Shown here: piece after piece, positions 26,791 through 36,500 of the stretch | Layout of the letters: each line of letters starts with the position of its first letter | Numbering within the stretch: position 1 is the stretch's first letter | DNA from: Azoamicus viridis | Lineage (GTDB): Bacteria > Pseudomonadota > Gammaproteobacteria > UBA6186 > Azoamicaceae | Direction of reading: 5' to 3' | Assembly (NCBI GenBank): GCA_043390165.1 | Contig: DAWERM010000001.1 | Coordinates: forward strand, 248,001-312,000 | DNA length: 64,000 nt | Position numbers and translations under genes: made by a program | Notes under the pieces: generated by a model | The model's database searches: none | Seen by the model: only the letters and a program-made list of their open reading frames with translations | What the model was told of the DNA's origin: nothing

Positions 26791-27636
26791 CTAAAATTTA
26801 AAGAAAAACAAAAACATAGGAATTGCAGGAAGCAAAGAATCTAATCTATCTAAAACACCACCATGCCCAGGCAAAATGTTACCGCTGTCTTTCAAATTTA
26901 TTCCTCTTTTAAACATACTTTCAACCAAATCTCCAACAACAGAAAAAAATACAATAAAAAAACTAAATCCCAAATAAGCTAAAGCTACATTAATATAAAT
27001 ATTTAAAATAAAAAAATTCAGAAATACCAAAATTATGGTTGAAATAAGAGCTGCAAAAACACCTATCCACGTCTTGTTTGGACTAGCCTTTATCATTAAT
27101 CTCTTTTTTCCCCACATTGAACCAAAAAAATAAGCAAATATATCAGCACAAAAAATTAACGAACAAACAAAAAACAAATCTAATTTACAATACGACGAAA
27201 CAATATTTAAATAATTAAAAGAAAACCACCATGGAATAAATATTAAAATTCCAAAAAAAAAACCAAAAACAGAATTTCTAAATAAAAAAACAAAATTATT
27301 ATAAAAACAAATGCAAATTAATCCAAAAATCCATGCAAAAAAATTCAATTCAATCAGCATTTCTAAAGAAATATCAAATAATACAACTAAATATCCAAGA
27401 TAGAAAACAAAAAAAACATATATAAATCTAAAAAGTACTTTCAATCTTATCAAAGCAGACCATTCTAAAAGACACAACAATAATAAAAATAGAAAAACGC
27501 ACTCAAAATAGATAAAATTCAACTTATATAAACAAAACAAAAAAAAAATAAACAAAAAAATACCAGTAAAAATCCTCTTTAAAAGGAAACTTTTAAAACA
27601 GCTGGAAAATATTGGTAATAAACGCTGGTATTTCAT
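26791..27636 (-). CDS. cdsA: phosphatidate cytidylyltransferase CdsA
   Basis: 281 residues and about eight transmembrane helices. The C-terminal signature is clear: SPNKTWIGVF, then GDLVESMFKRGINLKDSGNILPGHGGVLDRLDS, containing the metal-binding Asp residues. CdsA makes CDP-diacylglycerol from phosphatidate and CTP, the precursor of phosphatidylethanolamine and phosphatidylglycerol, so the symbiont can still make phospholipid head groups. It follows frr by 8 bases; dxr and uppS, which usually separate these genes, are missing. Confidence 0.96.
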   Translation of the reverse strand: MKYQRLLPIFSSCFKSFLLKRIFTGIFLFIFFLFCLYKLNFIYFECVFLFLLLLCLLEWSALIRLKVLFRFIYVFFVFYLGYLVVLFDISLEMLIELNFFAWIFGLICICFYNNFVFLFRNSVFGFFFGILIFIPWWFSFNYLNIVSSYCKLDLFFVCSLIFCADIFAYFFGSMWGKKRLMIKASPNKTWIGVFAALISTIILVFLNFFILNIYINVALAYLGFSFFIVFFSVVGDLVESMFKRGINLKDSGNILPGHGGVLDRLDSLLPAIPMFLFFFKF

Positions 27637-27644
27637 AATATAAT

Positions 27645-28205
27645 CTACCTAATACATAAAAGCTCTTCTTCTTTTTTAAAAACACTAGAATCAACTTTTT
27701 TTATATAAGCATCAGAAATTTCTTGAATTTTTAAGTGACATCTTTTTTCATCATCTTTAGACATGTTTTCCTCTTTTAAGAAAGACTTAAATTTTTGATT
27801 CACGTTCTTACGCACATTTCTTATTGCTATTTTAATATCTTCTCCTATCTTTCTAATTTTCTTAGCATAAAAAATTCTACGCTCCTCTGTTAATTTTGGA
27901 AAAACAACCTTTATAGAATCACCAAATATAATTGGATTTAAACCTAGATTTAAATTTACAATCTCTTTAGATATATTCTGTAATAATTTTTTGTCAAAAG
28001 GTTTTACTAATAAAACATTAGAACTATCAGCCAAGACGACAGATATCTGATCTAAACTAACTTTACTATCATAATAATTAACTCTTATATCTTTAATTAA
28101 AGATGGGTTAACTCTATTCGTGATTATTTTTGAAAACTCGTTATTCATAGAGACAATGCTCTTTTCCATTTTATCTATCATCAAAGCCATAATATCTTCA
28201 AGCAT
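27645..28205 (-). CDS. frr: ribosome recycling factor
   Basis: From the ATG at 28203-28205 the product is 186 residues, matching the family (185). It shows the RRF pattern: an N-terminal helix (IMALMIDKMEKSIVSMNNEFSKI), the R-VNPSLI-D-VNYY segment, then LTEERR and the C-terminal long helices. It splits post-termination ribosomes with EF-G. The open frame extends 12 codons further upstream into tsf, but family alignment favours this start. pyrH, normally between tsf and frr, is missing. Confidence 0.95.
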   Translation of the reverse strand: MLEDIMALMIDKMEKSIVSMNNEFSKIITNRVNPSLIKDIRVNYYDSKVSLDQISVVLADSSNVLLVKPFDKKLLQNISKEIVNLNLGLNPIIFGDSIKVVFPKLTEERRIFYAKKIRKIGEDIKIAIRNVRKNVNQKFKSFLKEENMSKDDEKRCHLKIQEISDAYIKKVDSSVFKKEEELLCIR

Positions 28206-28224
28206 AATAACACCCAACTTATTT

Positions 28225-29043
28225 CTATAAAACTTCCCCAACTTCGAGTCTAAAAAAATTTAAAACTTTCAACTTATATGCTAAATAATCTCTAATAGAA
28301 ACTTTAGAATCTCTTATAAAAGGCTGTTCATATAAAACAAACTGTTTATAATAATCTTTTATCTTTCCATCAATAATCTTATTTATTAAATCATTACTTT
28401 TTTCACTATGACTTTTAGTTACTTCTGCAAAATATATACTCTTCTCATTTTCAAAAACATCAATTGGCACACAATCTATATCTAAATATTTAGGATCCAT
28501 GGCAACAATATGCATAGCTATATTGTGAGATAATAAATCGTCAAATTTATCGCACTCTAATAAACAACCAACCCTGTTTCCATGAATATAAGCAGAAACA
28601 GATCCATTGGAAGTATTTTCTAAATATTTAATCCTACGTACGTTTATATTTTCACCATACCTAGATATTAATTCTAAGCGCTTTTTGCCTATGTCAGTCA
28701 ATAAAAGAGAATCTACATTAAAAATTCTATTACTTATAGAATAATTTGCTAAATCTTTCACATAATCAATAAATCCATTTTCTTTAGATACAAAATCAGT
28801 TTCACAATTAACCTCTAAAATAATTCCAAGATTCCTTGAATCATTAATTATAGAAAAAACAACTCCTTCAGATGCAATACGCGTTGACTTACTAACAGCT
28901 TTAAGAACGCCTATCTTCCTTAATTCATCCATAGCCATATCTATATCATATCCACTTTTCATCAAAGCAGATTTACATTCCATAAAGCCAACCTTTGTTT
29001 TTTCCCTAAGAATTTTTACCTTATCTAAATATTTATCTTTCAT
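28225..29043 (-). CDS. tsf: elongation factor Ts
   Basis: About 272 residues from the ATG at 29041-29043, beginning MKDKYLDKVKILREKTKVGF. The segments REKTKVGFMECKSAL and NCETDFVSKENGF (family TDFVA/S-x-N) identify EF-Ts, the nucleotide exchange factor for EF-Tu. The frame extends 14 codons upstream, but those are probably untranslated. It lies 32 bases after rpsB, the universal rpsB-tsf arrangement. Slightly shorter than E. coli EF-Ts (283), with the C-terminal region kept. Confidence 0.95.
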   Translation of the reverse strand: MKDKYLDKVKILREKTKVGFMECKSALMKSGYDIDMAMDELRKIGVLKAVSKSTRIASEGVVFSIINDSRNLGIILEVNCETDFVSKENGFIDYVKDLANYSISNRIFNVDSLLLTDIGKKRLELISRYGENINVRRIKYLENTSNGSVSAYIHGNRVGCLLECDKFDDLLSHNIAMHIVAMDPKYLDIDCVPIDVFENEKSIYFAEVTKSHSEKSNDLINKIIDGKIKDYYKQFVLYEQPFIRDSKVSIRDYLAYKLKVLNFFRLEVGEVL

Positions 29044-29075
29044 AAAACTTCTCAAATAAAAAATATCCAAAAAAA

Positions 29076-29777
29076 TTACTGGCAATCAGCCACTAAACGT
29101 TTCTTTACATCAATAATGCAATTAGTCATAATCTTTAAATAAAAATCTATAGACTCAACAGAATCATCATTCCCTGGGATTATATAATCTATATTATCTG
29201 GATCACTATTAGTATCAACTATACCTATAACAGGTATAGACAATTTATTAGCTTCAAGAACTGCTATTCTTTCATAATTAACATCTATAATAAAAAGCAC
29301 ATCAGGTAAGCCTTTCATATCTTTTATTCCATCAAAATTAAGTTTTAACTTGGAAAGCTTTCTATTTACAATTAACCTTTCCTTCTTTGTTAAATGATCT
29401 AGCTTACCATTATCAATATCTTCTTGCAAAGACTTTAACTTCTTCACAGATTTTTTAATAGTCTTATAATTCGTCAATATTCCTCCCAACCAGCGAAAAT
29501 TGACATATGGCATGTCAACCTTTTTAGAATATTCTTCCACTACTTTTCTCGCTTGTCTTTTAGTTCCAACAAACAAAACCACGCCATTATTCCTAACTAT
29601 ACTATTAACAAAATCTATAGAAACCTTTAATAACTTCAATGTTGCATCTAAATTTATAATACTCATCTTGTTATTGATACTATAAACATATTTACTCATT
29701 TTGGGACAAACAAATCTTTTTAAATGGCCAAAATGAACTTTTGCTTTAAACAAGTCAACTACACTAATATTTCCCAT
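29076..29777 (-). CDS. rpsB: 30S ribosomal protein S2
   Basis: 233 residues with S2 signatures: VHFGHLKRFVCPKMSKYVYS, VLFVGTKRQARKVVEEYSKK, NFRWLGGILTNYKTIKKSV, LPDVLFIIDVN and IPVIGIVDTNSDPDNIDYIIPGNDD. A strong ribosome-binding site (AGGAG) precedes the ATG. It is the first gene of the rpsB-tsf-frr-cdsA-rsmH run and diverges from map across 123 bases, as in many bacteria. It appears complete. Confidence 0.98.
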   Translation of the reverse strand: MGNISVVDLFKAKVHFGHLKRFVCPKMSKYVYSINNKMSIINLDATLKLLKVSIDFVNSIVRNNGVVLFVGTKRQARKVVEEYSKKVDMPYVNFRWLGGILTNYKTIKKSVKKLKSLQEDIDNGKLDHLTKKERLIVNRKLSKLKLNFDGIKDMKGLPDVLFIIDVNYERIAVLEANKLSIPVIGIVDTNSDPDNIDYIIPGNDDSVESIDFYLKIMTNCIIDVKKRLVADCQ

Positions 29778-29900
29778 AAAAACTCCTAAATAAAAAATTA
29801 TTATACAATAAAAAACATTTAAACACTGTTAAAAATTATTTTTTATTAATAAAATTAATAACAATATGATATATTATTCTAAAATATAAAAAAATAAAAA

Positions 29901-30668
29901 ATGCAAATATACATAAAAAATGAATCTGAAATAAAAAAAATAGCAACAGCTTGTAAATTAGCAACAAATGTATTAGAAATGATAGAATCATACATAAAAA
30001 AAGATATTACAACAAATGAAATAAACGAAATTTGCCATGAATATATAATAAACGACTTAAAAGCAACTCCAGCATCGCTAAATTATCATGGATTTCCAAA
30101 ATCAATATGCACATCATTAAATAACCAAGTATGTCATGGAATTCCAAATAATAAAAAACTAAAATCAGGAGACATTCTTAATATAGATGTAACAATAATG
30201 AAAAATGGATATTTTGGTGATACAAGTAAGATGTTCATTATTGACACCACAGATATCAAAGCACAAAGATTAATAGAAACATGCAAGGAATGTTTATATA
30301 TGGCAATAAAAAAACTTAAGCCAGGAGAATATTTCAATATAATAGGAGAAACAATAGAAAACCATGCAAATAGTAAAGGATATTCTGTCGTTAAAGAATA
30401 TTGTGGACATGGAATAGGTAAATTTTTACACGAAGACCCTTTAATACTACATTACAAAAATATACCGAATAAGCTTAAAATGCAAAGTGGAATGATATTT
30501 ACAATTGAACCTATGATAAATGCTGGAAAAGAACATGTTAGATTACTTGATGATAATTGGACAGTTGTTACAAAAGACAACTCGTTATCTGCTCAATGGG
30601 AACATACAATTCTAATAACGGAAAATAGCTACAAAATTTTAACTTTACGTAAAGAAGAAAAAATATGA
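29901..30668 (+). CDS. map: methionine aminopeptidase type I
   Basis: 255 residues with the metal-binding residues of the pita-bread fold: LNYHGFPKSICTSLNNQVCHGIP, NIDVTIMKNGYFGDTSKMF (two Asp), EYCGHGIGKFLHEDPL (His), FTIEPMI (Glu) and SAQWEHTILIT (Glu). It removes the initiator Met from new proteins. Divergent from rpsB, the classic location. Complete. Confidence 0.97.
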   Translation: MQIYIKNESEIKKIATACKLATNVLEMIESYIKKDITTNEINEICHEYIINDLKATPASLNYHGFPKSICTSLNNQVCHGIPNNKKLKSGDILNIDVTIMKNGYFGDTSKMFIIDTTDIKAQRLIETCKECLYMAIKKLKPGEYFNIIGETIENHANSKGYSVVKEYCGHGIGKFLHEDPLILHYKNIPNKLKMQSGMIFTIEPMINAGKEHVRLLDDNWTVVTKDNSLSAQWEHTILITENSYKILTLRKEEKI

Positions 30669-30751
30669 CCGTTTAAATTTGAAATACTAAAACTTGATTA
30701 TACAAAAAATAAAATTTATAGTTTAATGCTTATACATTTAGGATTATTATT

Positions 30752-31228
30752 ATGCAAAAAATTCCAATGACAGAAACTGGATTCAAAAAATTACAACAAG
30801 AATTAGAAATATTAAAACAAATAAATAGACCTAAAATAATAAACGAAATACAAAAAGCTAGAGCACACGGCGATCTAAAAGAAAACGCAGAATACCATGC
30901 TGCTAAGGAGGAACAATTTATAATTGAAAGTAAAATTAAAGAAATAGAAAATAAATTACCTATAGCAGAAGTTATTGATGTAAAAAAATTCACAAATAAT
31001 GGAAAAATTATATTTGGATCAACAGTAAAATTAACAAATATGGAAACTAGACAAACAGTAACATACAAAATTGTAGGTGAAGATGAATCGAATATAATAG
31101 AAAATAAAATATCAATACAATCTCCTATTGCAAGAGCATTGATAGGAAAGTTCATTAAAAATCAAATAGAAATAAACATTCCAGACGGAAAAGTAAAATA
31201 TGAAATAAACGAAGTAGAATATATATAA
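30752..31228 (+). CDS. greA: transcription elongation factor GreA
   Basis: 158 residues, the family length. The N-terminal coiled coil carries the acidic tip (ARAHGDLKENAEYHAAKEEQ), and the C-terminal FKBP-like domain has YKIVGEDESN, ISIQSPIARALIGK. GreA rescues backtracked RNA polymerase. A TTAGGA ribosome-binding site lies about 8 bases before the ATG. It is followed by 162 bases of A+T-rich DNA in which I see no gene; rlmE normally lies between greA and ftsH. Confidence 0.97.
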   Translation: MQKIPMTETGFKKLQQELEILKQINRPKIINEIQKARAHGDLKENAEYHAAKEEQFIIESKIKEIENKLPIAEVIDVKKFTNNGKIIFGSTVKLTNMETRQTVTYKIVGEDESNIIENKISIQSPIARALIGKFIKNQIEINIPDGKVKYEINEVEYI

Positions 31229-31402
31229 AAACTATATAATAATTATTTAAAAAATAAATAAAAATATACAAAGTTAACATATACTATAGTTACTATTAAA
31301 AAAACAATAATGATAAAATTTCAATACATTAATTTTAAAGACCTGAGTTTTATACTTTAAAAACTTTCTACATCTTATTTCACAAAAATAATGGAGATTA
31401 TT

Positions 31403-33229
31403 TTGAATAATATAACAAAAAACCTAATTCTTTGGTCAGTTATAGGAATTATACTCTTAACTGTATTTAGTAATTTAGGGCCAAATTACAGCAACCAAAA
31501 AAAAATAACATACTCTCAATTTATAGAAAAACTACAAAATGGAGACGTAAAACAAATTACAATAGATAAACAATCAATAGAAGGCGTAACAAAAAATGAT
31601 GAATCATTTTCCACATACGCTCCAACTGTACTTGATCAATACACAATTGATGAAGATTGGATTGGCAAATCTAATATAATAATAAAAGGTAAACAACCAG
31701 AACAACAAAGTATTCTTATACATATCTTTATTAGTTGGTTTCCAATAATAATATTTATAGCGATATGGATATTTTTCATGAGACAACTACAAGGCGGTGG
31801 AAAAGGTGCAATGTCTTTTGGAAAAAGCAAAGCTAAATTGATAAAAGAAGAAAAAATAAAAGTTACATTTAAAGATGTGGCAGGCATAGACGAAGCTAAA
31901 GAAGAAACATACGAGCTAATAGACTTTTTACAAAATCCATCTAAATTCTATAATTTAGGAGGAAAAATACCAAAAGGAATACTTCTGATAGGTCCGCCTG
32001 GCACAGGAAAAACATTATTAGCAAGAGCAATAGCTGGAGAAGCTAAAGTTCCATTTTTTACAATATCAGGATCAGACTTTGTTGAAATGTTCGTGGGTGT
32101 AGGAGCCTCCAGGGTAAGAGATATGTTTGAACAAGCTAAAAAACATTCTCCATGTATAATATTCATAGACGAAATAGATGCCGTAGGTAGACATCGAGGA
32201 GCCGGACTCGGTGGAGGACATGATGAAAGAGAACAAACCCTTAATCAATTATTGGTCGAGATGGATGGGTTTTCAGAAAATAATGGTATAATTGTAGTAG
32301 CAGCAACAAATAGGCCGGATGTGCTGGATCCTGCATTGCTGCGTCCAGGTCGTTTTGATAGACAGGTAGCTGTGAACTTACCTGATTTAAAAGGAAGGAT
32401 AGATATATTAAAAGTACACATAAGAAAAGTACCTATATCTAAAAATGTAAATCTTACGCTAATAGCAAGAGGCACACCTGGATTTACTGGTGCAGACCTT
32501 GCTAATTTAATTAATGAAGCTACTTTGTACACAGCTAAAATAAACGAATCACTAGTAAATATGGAAGCATTAGAAAAAGCTAAAGATAAAATATTAATGG
32601 GAATAGAAAAAAAATCATTAATAATGAACGAAGAAGAAAGAAAATTAATAGCATATCATGAGGCTGGACATACAATAGTTGGCTTACTAAGCCCTGAACA
32701 CGATCCAGTATATAAAGTAACAATAATACCAAGAACAATGGCATTAGGCGTAACTATATTCTTACCTAAAAAAGATAAATATATCCATAATAAAATACAA
32801 TTAGAAAGCCAAATTACAAGCTTGTTTGGAGGTAGAGTTGCCGAGGAACTAATTTTTGGAAAAAATAAAATTACCACTGGCGCTGCTAATGACATAAAAC
32901 AAGCTACAGAAATATCAAGAAAAATGGTAGTTAAATGGGGATTATCAGAAAAAATAGGACCAATAAATTTATTTGAAAATGATGAAGAAGTTTTCTTAGG
33001 ACATCAAATCCAAAAACATAAAAATATATCTGATAACACAATAAAAATTGTAGATCAAGAAATAAAAAATATAATAAATATTTCATATAAAAGAGCTACT
33101 AATATTCTAAAAGACAACATCGATAAATTGCATTTGATGGCCGATACGTTACTAAAATATGAAACTATAAATTTCAACCAAATACTAGATATAATGAGTG
33201 GAAAAATACCTAAAAACTCCAATGAATAA
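31403..33229 (+). CDS. ftsH: ATP-dependent zinc metalloprotease FtsH
   Basis: About 608 residues: two N-terminal membrane helices around a small periplasmic domain, then an AAA+ domain (Walker A GPPGTGKTLLARAIAGEA, Walker B IIFIDEIDAVGRHR, SRH RPDVLDPALLRPGRFDRQ), then the zinc site HEAGH and later Asp ligand region. It degrades misassembled membrane proteins and some soluble regulators. An ATG at 31391 is in frame, but the GGAG at 31393-31396 looks like the ribosome-binding site for a TTG at 31403, and that start (NNITKNLILWSVIG) aligns best with E. coli. Complete. Confidence 0.97.
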   Translation: MNNITKNLILWSVIGIILLTVFSNLGPNYSNQKKITYSQFIEKLQNGDVKQITIDKQSIEGVTKNDESFSTYAPTVLDQYTIDEDWIGKSNIIIKGKQPEQQSILIHIFISWFPIIIFIAIWIFFMRQLQGGGKGAMSFGKSKAKLIKEEKIKVTFKDVAGIDEAKEETYELIDFLQNPSKFYNLGGKIPKGILLIGPPGTGKTLLARAIAGEAKVPFFTISGSDFVEMFVGVGASRVRDMFEQAKKHSPCIIFIDEIDAVGRHRGAGLGGGHDEREQTLNQLLVEMDGFSENNGIIVVAATNRPDVLDPALLRPGRFDRQVAVNLPDLKGRIDILKVHIRKVPISKNVNLTLIARGTPGFTGADLANLINEATLYTAKINESLVNMEALEKAKDKILMGIEKKSLIMNEEERKLIAYHEAGHTIVGLLSPEHDPVYKVTIIPRTMALGVTIFLPKKDKYIHNKIQLESQITSLFGGRVAEELIFGKNKITTGAANDIKQATEISRKMVVKWGLSEKIGPINLFENDEEVFLGHQIQKHKNISDNTIKIVDQEIKNIINISYKRATNILKDNIDKLHLMADTLLKYETINFNQILDIMSGKIPKNSNE

Positions 33230-33253
33230 ACAGAAACACTAATAGGAACACAA

Positions 33254-33571
33254 ATGTTAGAAAAAATTTTATTAACACTACATATTGCATGCGCTATACT
33301 AATAATATCATTTATACTGATAAACAAAGGAAAAGGTTCTGAAATAGGAGCAACATTTGGAAATTCTCAAGAAAGCATATTCGGCAGTCAAGGATCCAAC
33401 TCATTACTAAAAAAAATAATAATTGCACTATCTATAATTTTTGTAATAATAAACTTCTCAATGACTAACATGTATAAAAATAATACACAAATAGAAAAAT
33501 CACAAGCTATAGATTTATCTATATATGAAAATATTACAAACAATTTACCAGAAGATACTATAAAAAACTAA
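33254..33571 (+). CDS. secG: protein translocase subunit SecG
   Basis: 105 residues with two transmembrane helices and the family segment LLINKGKGSEIG-like (ILINKGKGSEIGATFG) followed by GSQGSNSLLKKII. SecG assists SecYEG-mediated export. It lies between ftsH and tRNA-Leu(GAG), matching the E. coli secG-leuU order, but folP and glmM, which separate ftsH and secG in E. coli, are gone. Complete. Confidence 0.95.
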   Translation: MLEKILLTLHIACAILIISFILINKGKGSEIGATFGNSQESIFGSQGSNSLLKKIIIALSIIFVIINFSMTNMYKNNTQIEKSQAIDLSIYENITNNLPEDTIKN

Positions 33572-33576
33572 TATAT

Positions 33577-33659
33577 GCCGATGTGGTGAAATTGGTAGAC
33601 ACGCTACCTTGAGGGGGTAGTAGCCAAAAGCTATGCTGGTTCGAATCCAGTCATCGGTA
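33577..33659 (+). tRNA. tRNA-Leu (anticodon GAG)
   Basis: An 83-base class II tRNA with a long variable arm. The acceptor GCCGATG pairs with CATCGGT (one G-U), and the discriminator A is at 33659. The D-arm contains GTGAAATTGGTAGACACGC. The anticodon stem-loop is CTACC-TTGAGGG-GGTAG with GAG at 33611-33613, and the T-arm contains TGGTTCGAATCCA. No 3' CCA is encoded. It starts five bases after the secG stop, as in E. coli leuU. Confidence 0.97.
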
Positions 33660-33732
33660 AAATTAAAAAATTATTTATAAAAAAATACTATGAAATTTAC
33701 AAAAATAGGCACATTTACAATAAAATAAGTTT

Positions 33733-36228
33733 ATGGATACAAAAAAAATACGAGATCTATTTATAGAATTCTTTATAAAAAACAAACATGTTCATGTAAA
33801 AGAATCGCAATTAATACCAACTGCAGACGAAACATTAATGTTTACTAATTCAGGAATGGCTCAATTTAAAAACATATTTTTAGGGACAGAAGAAATAATA
33901 TACAAAAACGTAGTCACTTCCCAAACATGTATTAGAGTTGGAGGAAAACACAATGATCTAAAAAACATAGGAAGAAGTCCGCATCATAATACATCATTTG
34001 AAATGCTAGGAAACTTTAGTTTTAAAGATTATAAAAAAAAAGAAGCCATTAGCTTCGCTTGGGAGTTTTTAACAACAATCTTAAAACTTGAAATAGACAA
34101 ATTAAATGTTACAGTACATAAAAAAGACTTGGAAACGCTTTCTATTTGGAAAAATATAATAAAAATAGATAATGCAAAAATAAAAATCGGAAACACATCT
34201 ACGAATTTCTGGACAATGGACAGTACAGGTCCATGTGGATATTGTAGTGAAATTTTTTATGAAGTTAAAAATAAAAATACTAAAAAAAAAAAATTACTAG
34301 AGATATGGAACTTAGTATTTATGCAATTCAATAAATGTAGCTCAAAAAAATTAGTAAAATTGGAAAAGATATCAATAGACACTGGCATGGGATTGGAAAG
34401 AATAGCATCCATAATGCAAAATGTATTTGATAACTATAAAACAGATATTATTTACCCACTAATAAACATAACAATTAATACACTATTAGTTAATAATAAA
34501 AATCAAACAAGCATAAGAATAATAGTAGATCATATAAAAACATGTATACTTTTAATTAATGAAAGACTTCTACCATCAAATGATGGTAGAGGGTATATAA
34601 TTAGAAAACTAATAAGAAAAGCAATAATACACAAAAATAAACTAAAAACAACCGTTAAACTATATAAACTAATATCTCCATTTATAGATAAATTAAAAAT
34701 AAATTACAACCATGCTTACGATAAAACAACAATAGAAAATATTATCAAATTTGAAGAAATTAAATTTGAATCAACTATAAAAATTGGATTGCTATACTTA
34801 AATAAAATACTAGCAACTAGAAGTATTACAAGCAAAGATTTATTTTTATTATATGATACTTATGGATTACCTATAGAATTTGCAGAAGAAATTACAAAAA
34901 CAAAAAATATTAAAATTAATCTATCAGAATTTAACAAAGAACTATTAACACAAAAAACACGAGAAATTAAAACCAGAATAAAAAAAGAAAATATATATAA
35001 TTTAGAAAAAACTGAATTTTTAGGATACGATAATGTATCTATTACATCAAAAATAAAAAAAATACTAATCGACAATAAAACCGTAGAAAAAATAGCAGTA
35101 GGAGAAAATGGAATAATTATTACTGAAAAAACAAGCTTCTATGCAGAAAAAGGCGGGCAAGTAGGTGACACTGGAATAATATACAATGAAAAAAATATTT
35201 TCAAAGTAAAAAATACACAAGAAAACAACAATTTACACCTCCATTATGGAGTAATGGAGCATGGAGAATTAAAAATAAATGATACAATAAACACAACTAT
35301 AAACGAAAAGAATAGAAAAGAAATTACAAATAACCATACAGCAACTCACTTGCTAAATGCAGCTCTACAAAAAATACTAGGTCAACATATAAAACAAGCT
35401 GGTTCATCAATTAACGAAAATTACTTACGCTTTGATTTCATACACTTTAAACAATTAGATCAAAATGAAATTCTAAAAATAGAAAATATGATAAATGAGC
35501 AAATATGTCTTAATTTTAAAGTGGAAACTTCAATAAAAAATGCTATAGAAAACGATGATTATTCTAAATGCATAAGAACAGTAAAAATTGGATATACCAT
35601 ATCAGAAGAACTTTGTGCTGGTACTCATGTAAAAACAACGGGAGAAATACGATTTTTTAAAATAATAAAAGAATTCGGAATAGGATCTAATATTAGAAGA
35701 ATAGAAGCAATAACAGGAGAAACTGCACTGGCACTAATAAGAGATTATACAAAAATAATTTATAATTTAACACAGTTATTAAAAGTAAATGCTATTAATT
35801 TATTACAAGAAACAAATAAATTAATATTAGAAAATAAAAAATTAAAAAAAGAAACAGAATGCTTATCAATAAATGAAATAAGAAATAATATAAAAAATAC
35901 GAACAAAACAATATGTAATAACGGAATTGAAATTTTCAATTTAGAAACAGACCATAAAAATATACAATTATTTAAACATTTAATTAACGAATACAAAAAT
36001 TCCATAATAATTCTATATGCTAGAGTTCAAATAGTTACGCATTTTGCAATTTATATAACAAATGATCTCATTAAAAAAATATCTATAAATAAAATATTAG
36101 AAATTATTACAGAAAAAACAAACTGTAAAGGTGGTGGAAAACTACACATTGCAAATGGTGTAATTAATAATTATTGCGATATGAAAGAAATATCTAAATA
36201 TATTTATTCATATATAAATACATTATAA
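33733..36228 (+). CDS. alaS: alanyl-tRNA synthetase
   Basis: 831 residues (E. coli 876). The class II core starts with TADETLMFTNSGMAQFKNIFLG, then RVGGKHNDLKNIG and HHNTSFEMLGNFSF. The editing domain has NHTATHLLNAALQ and the Cys/His of LCAGTHV. The C-terminal domain ends with the GGGKLHIANG segment. It charges tRNA-Ala and edits Ser/Gly errors. The composition is very Lys/Asn/Ile-rich, as with all rightward genes here. It is followed by csrA, the conserved gammaproteobacterial order. Confidence 0.97.
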   Translation: MDTKKIRDLFIEFFIKNKHVHVKESQLIPTADETLMFTNSGMAQFKNIFLGTEEIIYKNVVTSQTCIRVGGKHNDLKNIGRSPHHNTSFEMLGNFSFKDYKKKEAISFAWEFLTTILKLEIDKLNVTVHKKDLETLSIWKNIIKIDNAKIKIGNTSTNFWTMDSTGPCGYCSEIFYEVKNKNTKKKKLLEIWNLVFMQFNKCSSKKLVKLEKISIDTGMGLERIASIMQNVFDNYKTDIIYPLINITINTLLVNNKNQTSIRIIVDHIKTCILLINERLLPSNDGRGYIIRKLIRKAIIHKNKLKTTVKLYKLISPFIDKLKINYNHAYDKTTIENIIKFEEIKFESTIKIGLLYLNKILATRSITSKDLFLLYDTYGLPIEFAEEITKTKNIKINLSEFNKELLTQKTREIKTRIKKENIYNLEKTEFLGYDNVSITSKIKKILIDNKTVEKIAVGENGIIITEKTSFYAEKGGQVGDTGIIYNEKNIFKVKNTQENNNLHLHYGVMEHGELKINDTINTTINEKNRKEITNNHTATHLLNAALQKILGQHIKQAGSSINENYLRFDFIHFKQLDQNEILKIENMINEQICLNFKVETSIKNAIENDDYSKCIRTVKIGYTISEELCAGTHVKTTGEIRFFKIIKEFGIGSNIRRIEAITGETALALIRDYTKIIYNLTQLLKVNAINLLQETNKLILENKKLKKETECLSINEIRNNIKNTNKTICNNGIEIFNLETDHKNIQLFKHLINEYKNSIIILYARVQIVTHFAIYITNDLIKKISINKILEIITEKTNCKGGGKLHIANGVINNYCDMKEISKYIYSYINTL

Positions 36229-36296
36229 TAATTAAAAAATACTTATAGTGTATCAAATAATTATTAAAATTAATAATTTTAAAAGCGAGGATAAAA

Positions 36297-36494
36297 ATGT
36301 TAATTTTGACTAGAAAAATAGGAGAATCATTGATGATTGGCGATAATGTAACCGTTACAGTACTAGGAGTAAAAGGAACTCAAGTAAGAATAGGAGTAAA
36401 TGCTCCAAAAGAAGTTACTGTACATAGAGAAGAAATATACAAAAAATTAAAAACAGAAAAAGAAAAGGAAAAGACTACAGAAAAGCAAGAATAA
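36297..36494 (+). CDS. csrA: carbon storage regulator CsrA (RNA-binding)
   Basis: 65 residues. MLILTRKIGESLMIGDNVTVTVLGVKGTQVRIGVNAP-KEVTVHREEIY is a nearly unchanged CsrA core, including the RNA-contacting Arg44-equivalent in VHREEIY, followed by a charged Lys/Glu tail. CsrA binds GGA-containing leaders and alters translation and stability of mRNAs. The ribosome-binding site (GCGAGGA) itself contains a GGA. Keeping a global RNA regulator in such a small genome is notable. It is followed by a perfect inverted repeat. Confidence 0.98.
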   Translation: MLILTRKIGESLMIGDNVTVTVLGVKGTQVRIGVNAPKEVTVHREEIYKKLKTEKEKEKTTEKQE

Positions 36495-36500
36495 CATTAA

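Noticed and set aside
31229..31402. The greA-ftsH gap as a possible gene or RNA
   Set aside because: About 160 bases of A+T-rich DNA with no tRNA-like fold, strong stem or open frame; most likely the promoter of ftsH plus remnants of the lost rlmE region.
31636..32532. Leftward open frames opposite ftsH
   Set aside because: They are antisense to highly conserved AAA+ motifs, so selection on FtsH explains the open frames.
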